A stretch of DNA of 64,000 bases from Siphonodentalium dalli (GCA_032622095.1 CP136067.1:181076556-181140555), one strand, 5' to 3'. Counted from the first letter of the stretch, positions 38,401-43,009 are shown. Numbers and translations: made by a program. Notes: a model not told the origin generated them from the letters alone.

Positions 38401-41400
38401 TGTCTTTTCGGCCTTATCTAAGTTTTTAAAGATTTGAAGTTTTGATTTAAAAAAAAAAATTGTTTAATCCTTTGAGTGCCAGGGGCCGATCTCATCGGCC
38501 CTAAACCTACAAAATAAGTCTGTTAAAGGATATAAGAATAAATTATTAAAATTGTATAAAAAAAAAAAAAAAAATGTTAGGCCAATGCATTCTCTTATAT
38601 ATGCGAGGCGACCTATGGTCGACTCGCATATATAAGAGAATGCATTGGCCAAGGGTATATGGGTTGATACAAAAATCGACCTGGCACTCAAAGGGTTAAA
38701 TAATATTTATTGATGAGATTCTGATATATTTGTATACATGTTTTGCATTAATTATAAAAGTCTGATTACAAATTATGACAATTCCAATTTATCTTCACAT
38801 GTTTTTCATTATACATAGGTATATGGGTGATTTATGAAATAATATGACTTTTTATTGAGATATTTTATTGTTTTTTGTTTAAGCAAAACTGATTGAATTT
38901 ACTAATTGTTTACTACTACTAATGGAAACTTTTGCTCCTCAATAAATCCTATATATTTTGTAGTTTTATCGCAAAGCAAGAACTTCTGCAGTAGCCAAAG
39001 TCTTTCCAGATATGTTGTCTGAAGATCGGATGTCAGTGAGTAATATTAGTGAAAACAATTTAGAGGATTGTCTTATGTTCTTGATTAGATTAAGGGAAAG
39101 TGATTTTTCTCTGAGTTTCATAAGATAGAAATACACTGAACCGCACACTTGTGATACTAGTCATCAGTATATGACATGAGTGCAAGGATAGCAAAAGAGG
39201 CCAAAGAGTGCCATAAACATTCGACCATAACACACATGTGCAGTTCTGTGTTTTATTACACACCCGACCAACATATTCCAACTGAATATTTCTTAGGTTT
39301 TCCTGATTATGTCAAGTGTGGTGATGCTTTCATTTTAAAGTTCTGATTTTATTAGCTCAACTTTACTTTGTAACGTTTTAGCTATTGACATGGGTCCATC
39401 TGTCCATCCGTCCATCAACAATTTCTGTTAATACACCCTGCAGGTCACATCTTTCATCCGATCATCACCAAACCTCATATGGATCTTCGGTGTTACCTCA
39501 ATTTAAGCTTTATTGCTAAGTTGCTAAATATAAAAGTTGTTTTTGGTATTATTGGAGTATAAAGTGAGTAAAAATACAAAGTTTATAGCTAAGAAAAATC
39601 TCCCGAATTTGAACTAGATTTCCTGAATTCTGAGGTTCAATCTCCCGAAATCGGTCTGCCAGAAGTTAACATGTATGATCTATGAGTACTTAGACATTTC
39701 AACTTTCCTTATTCCTATTTGCTCCAGTGACATCAAAATGTGAGGTCTGCTATGTAGATAAATTGTGAAATGTATAAAATACACTGTTTATATTTTATTA
39801 ATAGAATAATTATGGATTAAAACCTCCTCAGGGCTTTAACCCTTTACCCAACAAAAGGGCCCTGTGCCAATGCATTCTCTTATATATGCGAGTCGACCAT
39901 AGGTCGCCTCGCATATATAAGAGAATGCATTGGCTTAACACATTAAAAATTATAAAATTGTTAAAGAATGTAAGAAAAAATGGTAAAAAGTGTTAAAAAA
40001 AGATTTTTTTTAGGCCAATGCATTCTCTTATATATGCGAGGCGACCTATGGTCGACTCGCATATATAAGAGAATGCATTGGCACAGGGCTAACTGTAACT
40101 ATCACAATGTGGTCAAGGAGCCGGTTCCAATGATATCCATATTTGTATGGTTCTATTGAGACAGACCGAAGATATTTTAGGCTGTTGAAGCTTTATTTGG
40201 CCGGTTTTGGCCGGTTTGTTGGGTAAAGGGTTAACTCTTTCTTAACTAAATGGATTCCCCTCCCCAAGTTATAAAAGTATATATTGGAATGGTCTATTAT
40301 TCCTTTGGAGGGGTGTTCAGGGAAAATGAGCAGATGACAGACAGACAAAAAGATAATATAAGTGCAGAAGGAATCTTATACATCAGTGGGAAATGTTCAG
40401 ATAATAAGTTCAACAAACGACCTATAAGTTTGTTGAAATTATTATCTGAACATTTCCTAAGGGAACTATTTTGTCAATGATTATTTAGTATCGAAAGGGT
40501 TAAAGGTGCTAAGGGTACATGCAGCAAGTACTAGGTGAATAGAACGGTAGAGGGGTAATGTCGCAAGAGCTATACTCGACCTTCACCTCAGAATTTGCAG
40601 TCACGTTATATTCAACTAATTAACGGATCTTTTTCGGGTGGTTTCTAGAACACCAAAGTGGGTGGAACATCTTGATATACAAGTCAAATTGCACATGCGG
40701 GTGGAATGAATCGACTTGAGATTATAGATGTGCGCCCTACTAGTACACCATTTATCGAGGTCAAGGACGAGTATAGCTCTTGCGACATTACCCCGCTACC
40801 GAATAGAAAATTATAAATATCAACATGAGAGTGCCACCATATTTAACAATTTTCTCATTACTATATTTGCCAGAAAATGTATGCAAAGTATTATTTTTAG
40901 TGTTGAAATGATTAGTCGAGGAACCAGCGTCAACGCCAATATCTCCCAACTTCAACTCTCTATCTTGCCGTCAATTAGTCAAACATTGTATATACTTCCC
41001 ATAATAATAATAATAATGCAGTTTTGAGCCACGATTCCACTGGGGTGCTCTCTTGATTCATGTGGATAAATATATACATATACATATATACATGCATTAC
41101 ATAAATTTAGACACCATGGTTTCAACGGGTCCTCTTGTCCTTAGGTGGGAAAGCAATTTTGAAAATATGAGTCTTGAGGCCGATTTAAATTCTGAATTAT
41201 CCAGTGCAGTTTTGATAGAAATGGGTAGTTGGTTGCAAAGAAATGACTCAGCTACCGATAATGACCAATCGCCGTATGTTTTGATGTCACCTGGGATCAG
41301 TACAAGATTGCATGCATTTCCAGACCTTAGAGGATAGGCAGGTTCATATTGTGCCACCAATTCAGCCAGGTAGGATGGTGCTAGCTTAGAGTAGCATTTG

Positions 41401-43009
41401 TAGACAATTAGTAGCATTTTAAAATTGATCTGATGGGTAGACATTGCAAATTTACAAGAACTGGAGAAATGATCATCAATGATCAAACTCAAATGGTGCC
41501 ATTGCGACAATGTCTTGTTAACCCTTTACCCAACAGAAGGGCCCTGTGCCAATGCATTCTCTTATATATGCGAGTCGACCATAGGTCGCCTCGCATATAT
41601 AAGAGAATGCATTGGCTTAACACATTAAAAATTATAAAATTGTTAAAGAATGTAAGAAAAAATGGTAAAAAGTGTTAAAAAAAGATTTTTTTTAGGCCAA
41701 TGCATTCTCTTATATATGCGAGGCGACCTATGGTCGACTCGCATATATAAGAGAATGCATTGGCACAGGGCATAACTGTAACTATCACAATGTGGTCAAG
41801 GAGCTGGTTCCAATGATATCCATATTTGTATGGTTCTATTGAGACAGACCGAAGATATTTTAGGCTGTTGAAGCTTTATTTGGCCGGTTTTGGCCGGTTT
41901 GTTGGGTAAAGGGTTAAATTGCTAAACAGTGCATTCTTTATTCTTACTCAAACCATACTACATGTTTTGTTATCATTATCATCAAGTAGTTCAGCTTTGG
42001 GGAACTTGGAAGGGAACTATATTGTTGTATAGAACATTAGAAATCTTAGAAAAACATTCGGGACTCGGTTTCAACAGAACTTTTTTATCAATGAGTGGAT
42101 GAAGAACACCGGTTTATCAAAATCACGTGATTAAATACACCCGGTTCAGTAGTATGCGAAAACATGAATATTTTACGATCTTTTTATACTTGTTATGTTG
42201 ATCTCTTGCTTTCAACATCTGTGAACATAATCATAACATGAGTTCGTTCGTCAATTTAATCAATTATGAAGATTTTTATCAAATGATTTGATGAATAAAC
42301 CGATGTTTTCCCACTGAATTATTGTCTTTTGAACAGCGATTGTAAAGGGCAAAATTGTGACAAGGAGAAGAGGGAAATAAGGATATATGGGTATCACTAT
42401 CACTATATAATTCTCAGCCGCATGTACAGAAAAGTTGACTTTGACTTGACTTTTGGGGTTTGACTAGTTGACTCAAGAATCCCAGAGTTGTTTCAACACG
42501 AGTTATTTTTAATATGAAGATACATGTAAATAAGCTAGATTGACTCGAGTCCAGCCATTGCTGTTGCAAATAAGTTGATGAGGAAATACCCAGCTCCCAT
42601 TATTTGACCATAATCAATGTTGTCTGCATTTTAGAGTTATTATTCATGCCATATCGTGGCATTTGTTGACAAGACTAACTTGCTGTTATAGTAACTGTTT
42701 ATAAACAATGATTTCGACTTGCAAATTTTTTATGATTTTTCCATTGTGAATGCCTGGAGCCACTTTACAATGTTGATGTTTTAATACGTCTTGATATGGA
42801 CATCGGGCTGAAACAACGCTAAACTCTTATAATGTTTTTATTCACAGGAGCAGCGATTTATGTATCCCCGCCCACCTTCTGAGCCGTCGTCACCATCAAT
42901 GTCTCGATGTTCGACACCATTACCGTCAGACGATGAAGCCGTTGATGAAGCAGAAGATGAACGAGAACTTGCCATGTTATCGACACCTGGCAAGGATGCA
43001 GATGTATAG
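5300..43009 (+). CDS. GYS: Glycogen synthase, complete gene, 15 coding exons (genomic span)
   Basis: The spliced product (693 aa) is a eukaryotic glycogen [starch] synthase of the GT3 family. It transfers glucose from UDP-glucose to the non-reducing ends of glycogen in the cytosol, after glycogenin priming. Visible hallmarks: the KVGG nucleotide-sugar loop (K49-G52), AHFHEW (190-195), [10 protein letters not shown] (216-225), AGRYEF (342-347), and the catalytic pair in [10 protein letters not shown] with E523 and E531 in E-x7-E spacing. The arginine cluster for glucose-6-phosphate control is complete (R592, R593, R595, R599, R601, R604). The N-terminus has RRNS (S9), matching phosphosite 2, and the C-terminus has the 3a/3b/3c/4/5 ladder. 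Length fits the family (about 700-740 aa). Exons: 5300-5447, 8295-8476, 11308-11499, 12924-13118, 15570-15714, 16804-16921, 18376-18496, 20049-20215, 24546-24624, 33950-34063, 35917-36043, 37562-37719, 38209-38310, 38964-39035, 42848-43009. No frameshift or internal stop was seen. UTR limits are not resolved. Confidence 0.97.
5741..5863. mobile_element. 123-bp MITE, family R copy 1, 6-bp TSD
   Basis: Inverted ends CAGCCCTTTTAATTCAG / GAGGGCTG with internal GGCTTCGGCAATC stems; flanked by GAAGAC on both sides (5735-5740 and 5864-5869). Same length as the copy at 8818-8940. Superfamily not assigned. Confidence 0.75.
6115..6627. repeat. Family I repeat with internal units and TTAGGG-rich tail
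   Basis: Head GGGGGGTATACTGGTATCAG, then three copies of a roughly 150-bp unit containing CATGGGAACCTGTGCACCTG (6208, 6371, 6521), ending in degenerate TTAGGG repeats at 6583-6627. The related copy at 9866-10330 has the same tail, so the tail is part of the repeat. Confidence 0.75.
6918..7106. mobile_element. Family F palindromic MITE copy 1 (TA target)
   Basis: CAGTAATGCCCTAAATAATC at the left and its inverse at the right, flanked by TA on both sides. Nearly the whole 189 bp folds on itself. The TA duplication and CAGT ends fit the Tc1/mariner/pogo group. Confidence 0.85.
7107..8009. other. Intron 1 sequence, no gene seen
   Basis: Short frames only. A small palindrome ATTCTTATACC / GTATAAGAAT lies at about 7845-7870. 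Confidence 0.4.
8010..8266. mobile_element. Four-arm hairpin MITE copy 1, 8-bp TSD (hAT-type), abutting exon 2
   Basis: Ends CAAGCCTTGAAATAG / CTATTTCAAGGCTTG; the 8-bp duplication GTCATTGA is perfect (8002-8009, 8267-8274). The interior is two inverted hairpins built from GAGGTCCCCAGAGGGTGAAT. The right TSD plus next base contains CATTGAC, matching YNYTRAY, with the A at 8274, 21 nt before exon 2. Confidence 0.9.
8295..8476 (+). CDS. GYS: GYS coding exon 2 (residues 50-110)
   Basis: Begins with the split Val codon and VGGIYTVI, the glycine-rich UDP-glucose loop, and continues through DQYCLLGPY to QGIK. The acceptor is TTTTTATAG at 8286-8294 and the donor GTATTG at 8477. A hAT-type MITE ends 28 nt upstream of the exon, so the open frame running in from about 8150 is not coding. 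Confidence 0.95.
8548..8804. mobile_element. Family E MITE copy 1 (TTAA)
   Basis: TTAA at 8544-8547 and 8805-8808; ends close to CCCTTTCTATACTAAATAC and TTTAGTATAGAAAG; internal hairpin GTTCAGATAATAAGTTCAAC. It lies 71 nt after exon 2. Confidence 0.75.
8818..8940. mobile_element. 123-bp MITE, family R copy 2, 6-bp TSD
   Basis: Inverse orientation of the 5741 copy; flanked by CATGAT on both sides (8812-8817, 8941-8946). Ends CAGCC / GGCTG. Confidence 0.75.
9121..9253. mobile_element. Family E MITE, partial copy
   Basis: GAAAATGAGCAGA, ATTGGTGGGAAATGTTCAGA and TTCCTAAGGGAACTACTAGT match the inverted right half of other E copies; no intact TTAA ends. Confidence 0.6.
9269..9776. repeat. Family J repeat copy 1, inverted GTCCCCCGAA ends
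   Basis: Starts TTGTCCCCCGAAAATTAAT and ends TTTCGGGGGACA; a G-run at 9289-9307; CCGTCCATCCGTGCG head; internal tandem units of roughly 130-150 bp with GGTTGCCACAATATCTC at about 9369, 9531 and 9681. Confidence 0.7.
9866..10330. repeat. Family I repeat copy 2
   Basis: CCCCCCGCTATGAAG head, TGTGTGGGGGTTTACTGGAA, CGTCCGTTCGTCC, then the CATGGGAACCTGTGCACC units and a degenerate TTAGGG tail at about 10297-10328. Confidence 0.7.
10346..11143. other. Intron 2 sequence, no gene seen
   Basis: No recognised element. A short inverted pair CTGACATGAG / CATGTATGTCAG lies at about 10379-10401. Confidence 0.35.
11144..11279. mobile_element. Possible Harbinger-like MITE abutting exon 3
   Basis: The right end ATTTATTTATATTGGCC matches the right end of the element at 51851-52189 and is followed by TAA. 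The left end GGCCAATATTAAG is only similar and lacks a clear TSD. Ends 28 nt before exon 3; CCTAACCTAAC just after it fits a branch-site core. Confidence 0.45.
11308..11499 (+). CDS. GYS: GYS coding exon 3 (residues 111-174)
   Basis: Encodes [12 protein letters not shown] through [13 protein letters not shown] to AWFLGE, strongly conserved in GT3 synthases. The acceptor TTTCACAG ends at 11307 and the donor GTAATC starts at 11500. Exactly 64 codons, phase 0 at both ends. Confidence 0.96.
11661..12175. mobile_element. Repeat M copy 1, inverted AGTCTCTTT ends, 8-bp direct repeat
   Basis: AGTCTCTTTGAAAAGC at the left and GCTTTTCAAAGAGACT at the right; GTGATAGC at 11653-11660 and 12176-12183. A diverged relative is at 14315-14908. 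No transposase frame. Confidence 0.6.
12457..12905. mobile_element. Family K element copy abutting exon 4
   Basis: Left AGGTACTCAATCCGAT; central GATTTTAGAGTTATCC; right arm ending near CGGATAATGGATCT, followed by TTAA at 12906-12909. Only 14 nt separate that TTAA from exon 4. The left arm (GGTCCCTATATCATCAG) is the alternative arm also seen at 48123 and 56822. Confidence 0.75.
12924..13118 (+). CDS. GYS: GYS coding exon 4 (residues 175-239)
   Basis: Encodes the [15 protein letters not shown] and [15 protein letters not shown] segments of the N-terminal Rossmann domain. The acceptor is TTTTTCAG (ends 12923) and the donor GTAAGT at 13119. Phase 0 at both ends. A TTAA-flanked palindromic element stops 18 nt upstream of the exon. 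Confidence 0.96.
13477..14080. repeat. Family P repeat, inverted TACCCCCAC ends, internal units
   Basis: Begins ATACCCCCACTTTCG and ends GGTGGGGGTATGC. CCATCCGTCCGTC head, then three units with AACAAATATGAACCGATTTC at about 13600, 13750 and 13918. Contains the CATTTTCGACTTA phrase shared with families I, J and V. Confidence 0.7.
14315..14908. repeat. Repeat M copy 2 (diverged)
   Basis: CAGTCTCTTTAAACAGCTG left, a second internal CAGTCTCTTTAAAAAGCTG (14475), GAATACAGGCGATAT, and GAAGAGACTG right. Collinear with 11661-12175. The frame 14045-14452 across it shows no domain. Confidence 0.55.
15049..15378. repeat. Family H repeat copy 1
   Basis: Head TTTTTTAGCTCAATTTGACA, then GAGCTATTGCCATGG, CGTCCGTC and the CATCTTGGATTTCAAATT unit. 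Abuts repeat T. Confidence 0.65.
15379..15534 (-). repeat. Repeat T copy abutting exon 5
   Basis: Inverse of the segment at 59868-59990: AAAGATGTCTATCTCTTC, ACAAGTTTTATATAG and GACCCCTGTCTGG are recognisable. Ends 35 nt upstream of exon 5. Confidence 0.55.
15570..15714 (+). CDS. GYS: GYS coding exon 5 (residues 240-287 and first base of 288)
   Basis: Encodes [20 protein letters not shown] followed by [11 protein letters not shown] and the LLKRKP that precedes the PNGLN loop. The acceptor CTCATCAG ends at 15569; the donor GTACTT starts at 15715, phase 1. Confidence 0.96.
16146..16508. mobile_element. Harbinger-like MITE, TTA TSD
   Basis: GGCCAATGAAAATTAAATG at the left and TTTTTCTTTGGCC at the right, flanked by TTA (16143-16145, 16509-16511). 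Inner ends also invert: GTTTGGGTTAC / AACCCAAAC and GGGTCGGTAGG. Confidence 0.65.
16804..16921 (+). CDS. GYS: GYS coding exon 6 (residues 288-326 and part of 327)
   Basis: Encodes [20 protein letters not shown] and then [12 protein letters not shown], the linker between the two Rossmann domains. The acceptor ATTTCTAG ends at 16803; the donor GTGAGT starts at 16922, phase 2. Confidence 0.95.
16984..17856. mobile_element. hAT-like element with a nested GC-rich palindrome
   Basis: Left TAGGACTGCAACAATTC and right GTGCAGCCCTA are inverse and resemble common hAT ends; CATCGTGATGCAC and GTGTATCACGTTAC form inner stems. From about 17060 the interior looks inserted: ATAACATGATTTTTGAGGGC (17586) pairs with its inverse ending near 17763. 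TSD not clear. Confidence 0.5.
17989..18335. mobile_element. 347-bp palindromic TTAA element before exon 7
   Basis: TTAA at 17985-17988 and 18336-18339; ends AGGTACGGATGACC and GGCCATCCATGCCT. The entire element folds on itself, with a perfect core TTATGTAAACA / TGTTTACATAA at about 18152-18179. Its AGGTA ends resemble family K. Confidence 0.8.
18376..18496 (+). CDS. GYS: GYS coding exon 7 (residues 327-367)
   Basis: Encodes [20 protein letters not shown] and [15 protein letters not shown], the start of the C-terminal Rossmann domain. The acceptor CATTTTAG ends at 18375 and the donor GTGAGT starts at 18497, phase 0. A 347-bp palindromic TTAA element ends 40 nt upstream. Confidence 0.96.
18640..19066. 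repeat. Family H repeat copy 2, left-truncated
   Basis: Contains TTGGGAGCTATCAATTATTT, CAATTTTGGATTTAAC and the family right end AAGTTGAGCTACAGTGTC. Confidence 0.6.
19245..19440. mobile_element. Family K element, partial
   Basis: TTAA (19241) then AGATGCATAATCCGAATT, TTTCTTGGCTTCGGAGG, GAGTCAAGGAACCCACCC; the right side decays near 19440. Confidence 0.55.
20049..20215 (+). CDS. GYS: GYS coding exon 8 (residues 368-422 and part of 423)
   Basis: Encodes [20 protein letters not shown] and the variable helical region up to KRMFETSLR. The acceptor GTTTTCAG ends at 20048; the donor GTGTCT starts at 20216, phase 2. A hAT-type MITE begins 36 nt after the exon. Confidence 0.95.
20252..20505. mobile_element. 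Four-arm hairpin MITE copy 2 just after exon 8
   Basis: CAAGCCTTG / CAAGGCTTG ends; TSD CCCATAAA at 20244-20251 against CCCATAAG at 20506-20513 (7 of 8). 254 bp. Starts 36 nt after the exon 8 donor; read-through frames across it are not coding. Confidence 0.88.
20520..21035. other. Intron 8 sequence, no gene seen
   Basis: Short frames only. GGTAGGGGCAGAAG and GCGGGCAGGGAT stretches may be repeat remnants; nothing assignable. Confidence 0.3.
22110..23412 (-). mobile_element. 5'-truncated non-LTR retrotransposon (CR1/L2-like) inserted in repeat H
   Basis: On the - strand it ends with the GCGCTATATAAATATTATTA tail typical of CR1/L2-type LINEs (22110-22150 on +). The reverse-transcriptase frame lies upstream. 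The 5' side is cut at the palm domain, so no endonuclease or ORF1 remains. Confidence 0.85.
22243..23376 (-). pseudogene. LINE reverse transcriptase, C-terminal part, frameshifted
   Basis: Open from [14 protein letters not shown] (about 23376) through [11 protein letters not shown], the catalytic box [13 protein letters not shown] and [14 protein letters not shown] to the C-terminal [10 protein letters not shown] ... RRRYPDTK. It is most similar in layout to CR1/L2 reverse transcriptases. The expected LDLSAAFD lead-in is broken by a one-base loss near 23378, and everything 5' is absent, so this copy cannot be active. The part from 23214 to 22243 reads without stops, suggesting a fairly recent insertion. 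Confidence 0.88.
23866..24322. mobile_element. Family A MITE copy 1 (TTAA, CCCTTTACCCAACA ends)
   Basis: TTAA at 23862 and 24323; CCCTTTACCCAACAG left, TTGTTGGGTAAAGGG right. Carries the two-hairpin module (23886-24180). Shares its right TTAA with the family E element that follows. Confidence 0.88.
24327..24513. mobile_element. Family E MITE, right-truncated, before exon 9
   Basis: CCCTTTCTATACTAAATACT directly after the shared TTAA; recognisable to AATAATAGACC, then lost. Stops 32 nt upstream of exon 9. Confidence 0.75.
24546..24624 (+). CDS. GYS: GYS coding exon 9 (residues 423-449)
   Basis: A short, less conserved exon: [20 protein letters not shown] then RCINQMR. It aligns without gaps to the vertebrate segment before the SFPPVCTHN motif. 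The acceptor TAATTCCAG ends at 24545; the donor GTATTG starts at 24625, phase 0. Intron 9 (24625-33949) is the longest in the gene. Confidence 0.92.
24817..26350. repeat. Family J repeat copy 2, with family H nested inside
   Basis: Left TTGTCCCCTGTAAAATTTAT with GGGGGAC, CCGTCCGTCC head and three units of GAGTTCGAATTTGAGTTTGA; right TGTCGGGGGACACTGTGG near 26343. A family H element occupies 25618-26296. Confidence 0.7.
25618..26296. repeat. Family H repeat copy 4, nested in J
   Basis: TTTAGCTCAACTTACTTTGT head, three units with GCCATCTTGGATTT and ACATGTAGATGGGAA, right end AAGTTGAGCTACAGTGTCAT. Confidence 0.75.
26560..27206 (-). pseudogene. Decayed protein-coding remnant, identity unknown
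   Basis: A GC-rich block unlike its surroundings. One - strand frame reads protein-like over a long distance: [54 protein letters not shown], then [30 protein letters not shown] and a basic Gln-rich tail ending at 26570. It is broken by TAA codons at three places (after EIDTL, after SNSGST, after ITKLKK) and by TAG and TGA further upstream. It could be a retroelement gene or a processed pseudogene; I do not recognise the family. Confidence 0.5.
27207..27448. mobile_element. Family D MITE copy 1 with captured flank in its centre
   Basis: TTAA at 27203 and 27449; CCCTTTCGGTGCCAAATTT left, TTGGCACTGAAAGGG right; long stems with GATTATAATAATGTGAT. The centre (27318-27343) is an inverted, 7-nt-shorter copy of the flanking 27173-27205. 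Confidence 0.85.
28134..29065. mobile_element. Mutator-like non-autonomous element, 9-bp TSD
   Basis: TAGTCCAAGTCTTCTCGTAC and its inverse begin inverted ends of roughly 100 bp. Flanked by CCCAAAAGG at 28125-28133 and 29066-29074, a perfect 9-bp duplication. The right end carries an extra CTAAAATCCAGCATCTCG duplication. No transposase frame. Confidence 0.8.
29365..30424. mobile_element. Harbinger-like element, 1.06 kb, TTA TSD
   Basis: GGCCAAAGCGAAAAATAGG left; CCTATTTTTCGCTTTGGCC right; TTA on both sides (29362, 30425). Inner inverted GTTTCCACTCCC. The frames inside (29671-30004) show no transposase or Myb motif. Confidence 0.75.
30469..30642. mobile_element. Family Q MITE copy 1 (GGCCATTAAAATAAA ends)
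   Basis: ATCTGTGTTCTCAGGCA near the left end and TGCCTGAGAACACAGAT near the right; flanks TTA and CTA. 174 bp. Confidence 0.7.
30933..31035. mobile_element. Family C MITE, internally deleted
   Basis: TTAA at 30929 and 31036; CCCTTTCTAGACTGGAGC left, CTCCCGTCATGAAAGGG right; keeps only part of the hairpin module. Confidence 0.75.
31456..31689. mobile_element. Family B MITE copy 1 (TTAA, CCCTTTGAGTGCCAGG ends)
   Basis: TTAA both sides; CCCTTTGAGTGCCAGGTCC left, GGCACTCAAAGGG right. Contains the left hairpin of the shared module (31498-31575). Confidence 0.82.
31694..32621. other. Intron 9 sequence, no gene seen
   Basis: The longest frame (31986-32345) has no recognisable domain and is overlapped on the other strand. 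No assignable repeat. Confidence 0.35.
32622..32757. mobile_element. Palindromic MITE-like element
   Basis: TAAGAAATGAATGTAGTTTG pairs with AAACTATATTTATTTCTTA; GAGTGTGTTCTATTGA pairs with TCAATAAAACACACTC. TSD not resolved. Confidence 0.6.
33220..33505 (+). repeat. Two LINE 3'-tail-like segments
   Basis: CAAGCGGTTTAGAGCA...TACGCTATAGAAA followed by TTTATTTATT (to 33320), then TAAGCGCATTGAAAC...ATGCGCTCTAAAT followed by AATAATAATAATAATGG (to 33505). Both resemble CR1/L2-type 3' ends; no coding part is attached. Confidence 0.45.
33506..33949. other. Intron 9 3' end, nothing recognised
   Basis: No repeat or gene seen before the exon 10 acceptor. Confidence 0.35.
33950..34063 (+). CDS. GYS: GYS coding exon 10 (residues 450-487)
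   Basis: Encodes [20 protein letters not shown] and [14 protein letters not shown], conserved in animal synthases. The acceptor ATTGCAG ends at 33949 and the donor GTAAGC starts at 34064. Phase 0 at both ends. Confidence 0.96.
34149..34776. mobile_element. Inverted-end element, probable 3-bp TSD (CAT)
   Basis: GGGGCGATTCCATTCACTAC left and GAAAGGAATCGCCCC right, with CAT flanking both. Inner TGAATGGAATGAT / ATCATTCCATTCAT also invert. No coding frame. Confidence 0.6.
35004..35225. mobile_element. Family F palindromic MITE copy 2, nearly perfect hairpin
   Basis: TA-flanked; CAGTAATGCCCTAAGTAATC left. The two arms meet at GCTCTCGGGGAGAGC and match almost base for base over about 100 bp each. 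Confidence 0.88.
35430..35860. repeat. Tandem array of about 150-bp units (I/J/P-like)
   Basis: Three units, each with GATAACTTTAACAA and ATTTTGAC or GAAAACCAGTCCTGCC (about 35570, 35720). Related in phrasing to the internal units of families J and P. No head or ends seen. Confidence 0.55.
35917..36043 (+). CDS. GYS: GYS coding exon 11 (residues 488-529), active-site exon
   Basis: Encodes [16 protein letters not shown] and [21 protein letters not shown]523 is the first glutamate of the E-x7-E catalytic motif; the second, E531, is in the next exon. The acceptor TTGACAG ends at 35916; the donor GTAAAT starts at 36044, phase 1. Confidence 0.97.
36060..36720. other. Intron 11 sequence, no gene seen
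   Basis: GTATACAGTGTGGAGAC and GTATACGGTGTGGAGAC recur near 36231 and 36360; nothing else assignable. Confidence 0.35.
36731..37319. mobile_element. Family K element, split and diverged
   Basis: Left arm ACACCCCTAAATTACTATTT with GAGTCGAGGAACCCAC; right arm ATCAAATATTTTTTACCCCC with AAATTAGGCGTG. About 400 bp of unrelated sequence lies between. Confidence 0.5.
37324..37525. mobile_element. Family C MITE abutting exon 12
   Basis: TTAA at 37320 and 37526; CCCTTCCATGACTGGAGC left, CTCCCGACATGAAAGGG right; module variant with GCACTGGC. Ends 36 nt before exon 12; TTGAC (A at 37535) after the TTAA is a plausible branch site. Confidence 0.85.
37562..37719 (+). CDS. GYS: GYS coding exon 12 (residues 530-582)
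   Basis: Completes the active-site motif with A530-E531 and continues [20 protein letters not shown], then [11 protein letters not shown]. The acceptor GTTACAG ends at 37561 and the donor GTAAGA starts at 37720, phase 0. A TTAA MITE (family C) ends 36 nt upstream. Confidence 0.97.
38209..38310 (+). CDS. GYS: GYS coding exon 13 (residues 583-616), allosteric arginine helix
   Basis: Encodes the regulatory helix [19 protein letters not shown]. All six arginines known in yeast and mammals for glucose-6-phosphate activation and phosphate-dependent inhibition are present. The acceptor CTTTCAG ends at 38208; the donor GTAAGC starts at 38311. Phase 0. Confidence 0.97.
38468..38695. mobile_element. 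Family B MITE copy 2
   Basis: TTAA both sides; TCCTTTGAGTGCCAGG left, CCTGGCACTCAAAGGG right; module hairpin at 38578-38655; CCGATCTCATCGG small stem. Confidence 0.82.
38964..39035 (+). CDS. GYS: GYS coding exon 14 (residues 617-640)
   Basis: Encodes [20 protein letters not shown] followed by DRMS, the end of the catalytic core and a linker shorter than in vertebrates. The acceptor TTTTGTAG ends at 38963; the donor GTGAGT starts at 39036. 24 codons, phase 0. Confidence 0.94.
39352..39740. repeat. Family H repeat copy 5, degraded
   Basis: TTAGCTCAACTTTACTTTGT head, CCATCCGTCCATC, then decays. No unit array. Confidence 0.55.
39840..40230. mobile_element. Family A MITE copy 2
   Basis: TTAA at 39836 and 40231; CCCTTTACCCAACAAAAGG left, TTGTTGGGTAAAGGG right; full two-hairpin module. 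Confidence 0.9.
40235..40499. mobile_element. Family E MITE, inverse orientation, sharing TTAA with family A
   Basis: CTCTTTCTTAACTAAATGG left, TTTAGTATCGAAAGGG right, TTAA at 40500. Directly follows the family A copy with only one TTAA between them. Confidence 0.8.
40545..40801. mobile_element. Inverted-end element, 7-8-bp TSD
   Basis: CGGTAGAGGGGTAATGTCGC left pairs with GCGACATTACCCCGCTACC right; AATAGAA on both sides. Stems continue through AAGAGCTATACTCG. Confidence 0.7.
41000..41517 (-). pseudogene. LINE fragment: C-terminal end of a reverse-transcriptase ORF
   Basis: The - strand frame 41510-41097 reads [20 protein letters not shown], then [29 protein letters not shown] and the closing helix region. 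This matches the post-catalytic tail seen in the 22.2-kb LINE (NSLP...FK...). AATAATAATAAT at about 41004-41017 may be its 3' tail. 5'-truncated; a family A MITE follows at once. Confidence 0.7.
41522..41913. mobile_element. Family A MITE copy 3
   Basis: TTAA at 41518 and 41914; nearly identical to the copy at 39840-40230 through the module and the GGTTCCAATGATATCC arm. Confidence 0.9.
41918..42840. other. Intron 14 sequence, no gene seen
   Basis: No frame with a domain; no recognised repeat. Confidence 0.35.
42848..43009 (+). CDS. GYS: GYS coding exon 15 (residues 641-693, stop): regulatory tail
   Basis: Encodes [20 protein letters not shown] and then an acidic tail ending KDADV, stop TAG at 43007-43009. 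S651, S655, S659, T663 and S667 are spaced every four residues as in vertebrate sites 3a, 3b, 3c, 4 and 5. S667 is followed by DDE, which fits CK2 priming and then stepwise GSK3 phosphorylation. The site-4 position is Thr rather than Ser. The tail after the ladder is shorter than in human GYS1. The acceptor TTCACAG ends at 42847. Confidence 0.96.
   Translation, partial: EQRFMYPRPPSEPSSPSMSRCSTPLPSDDEAVDEAEDERELAMLSTPGKDADV

Noticed and set aside
5300-43009. Introner-type origin of the GYS introns
   Set aside because: The elements near acceptors stop short of the splice sites and lie in long introns with many unrelated insertions.
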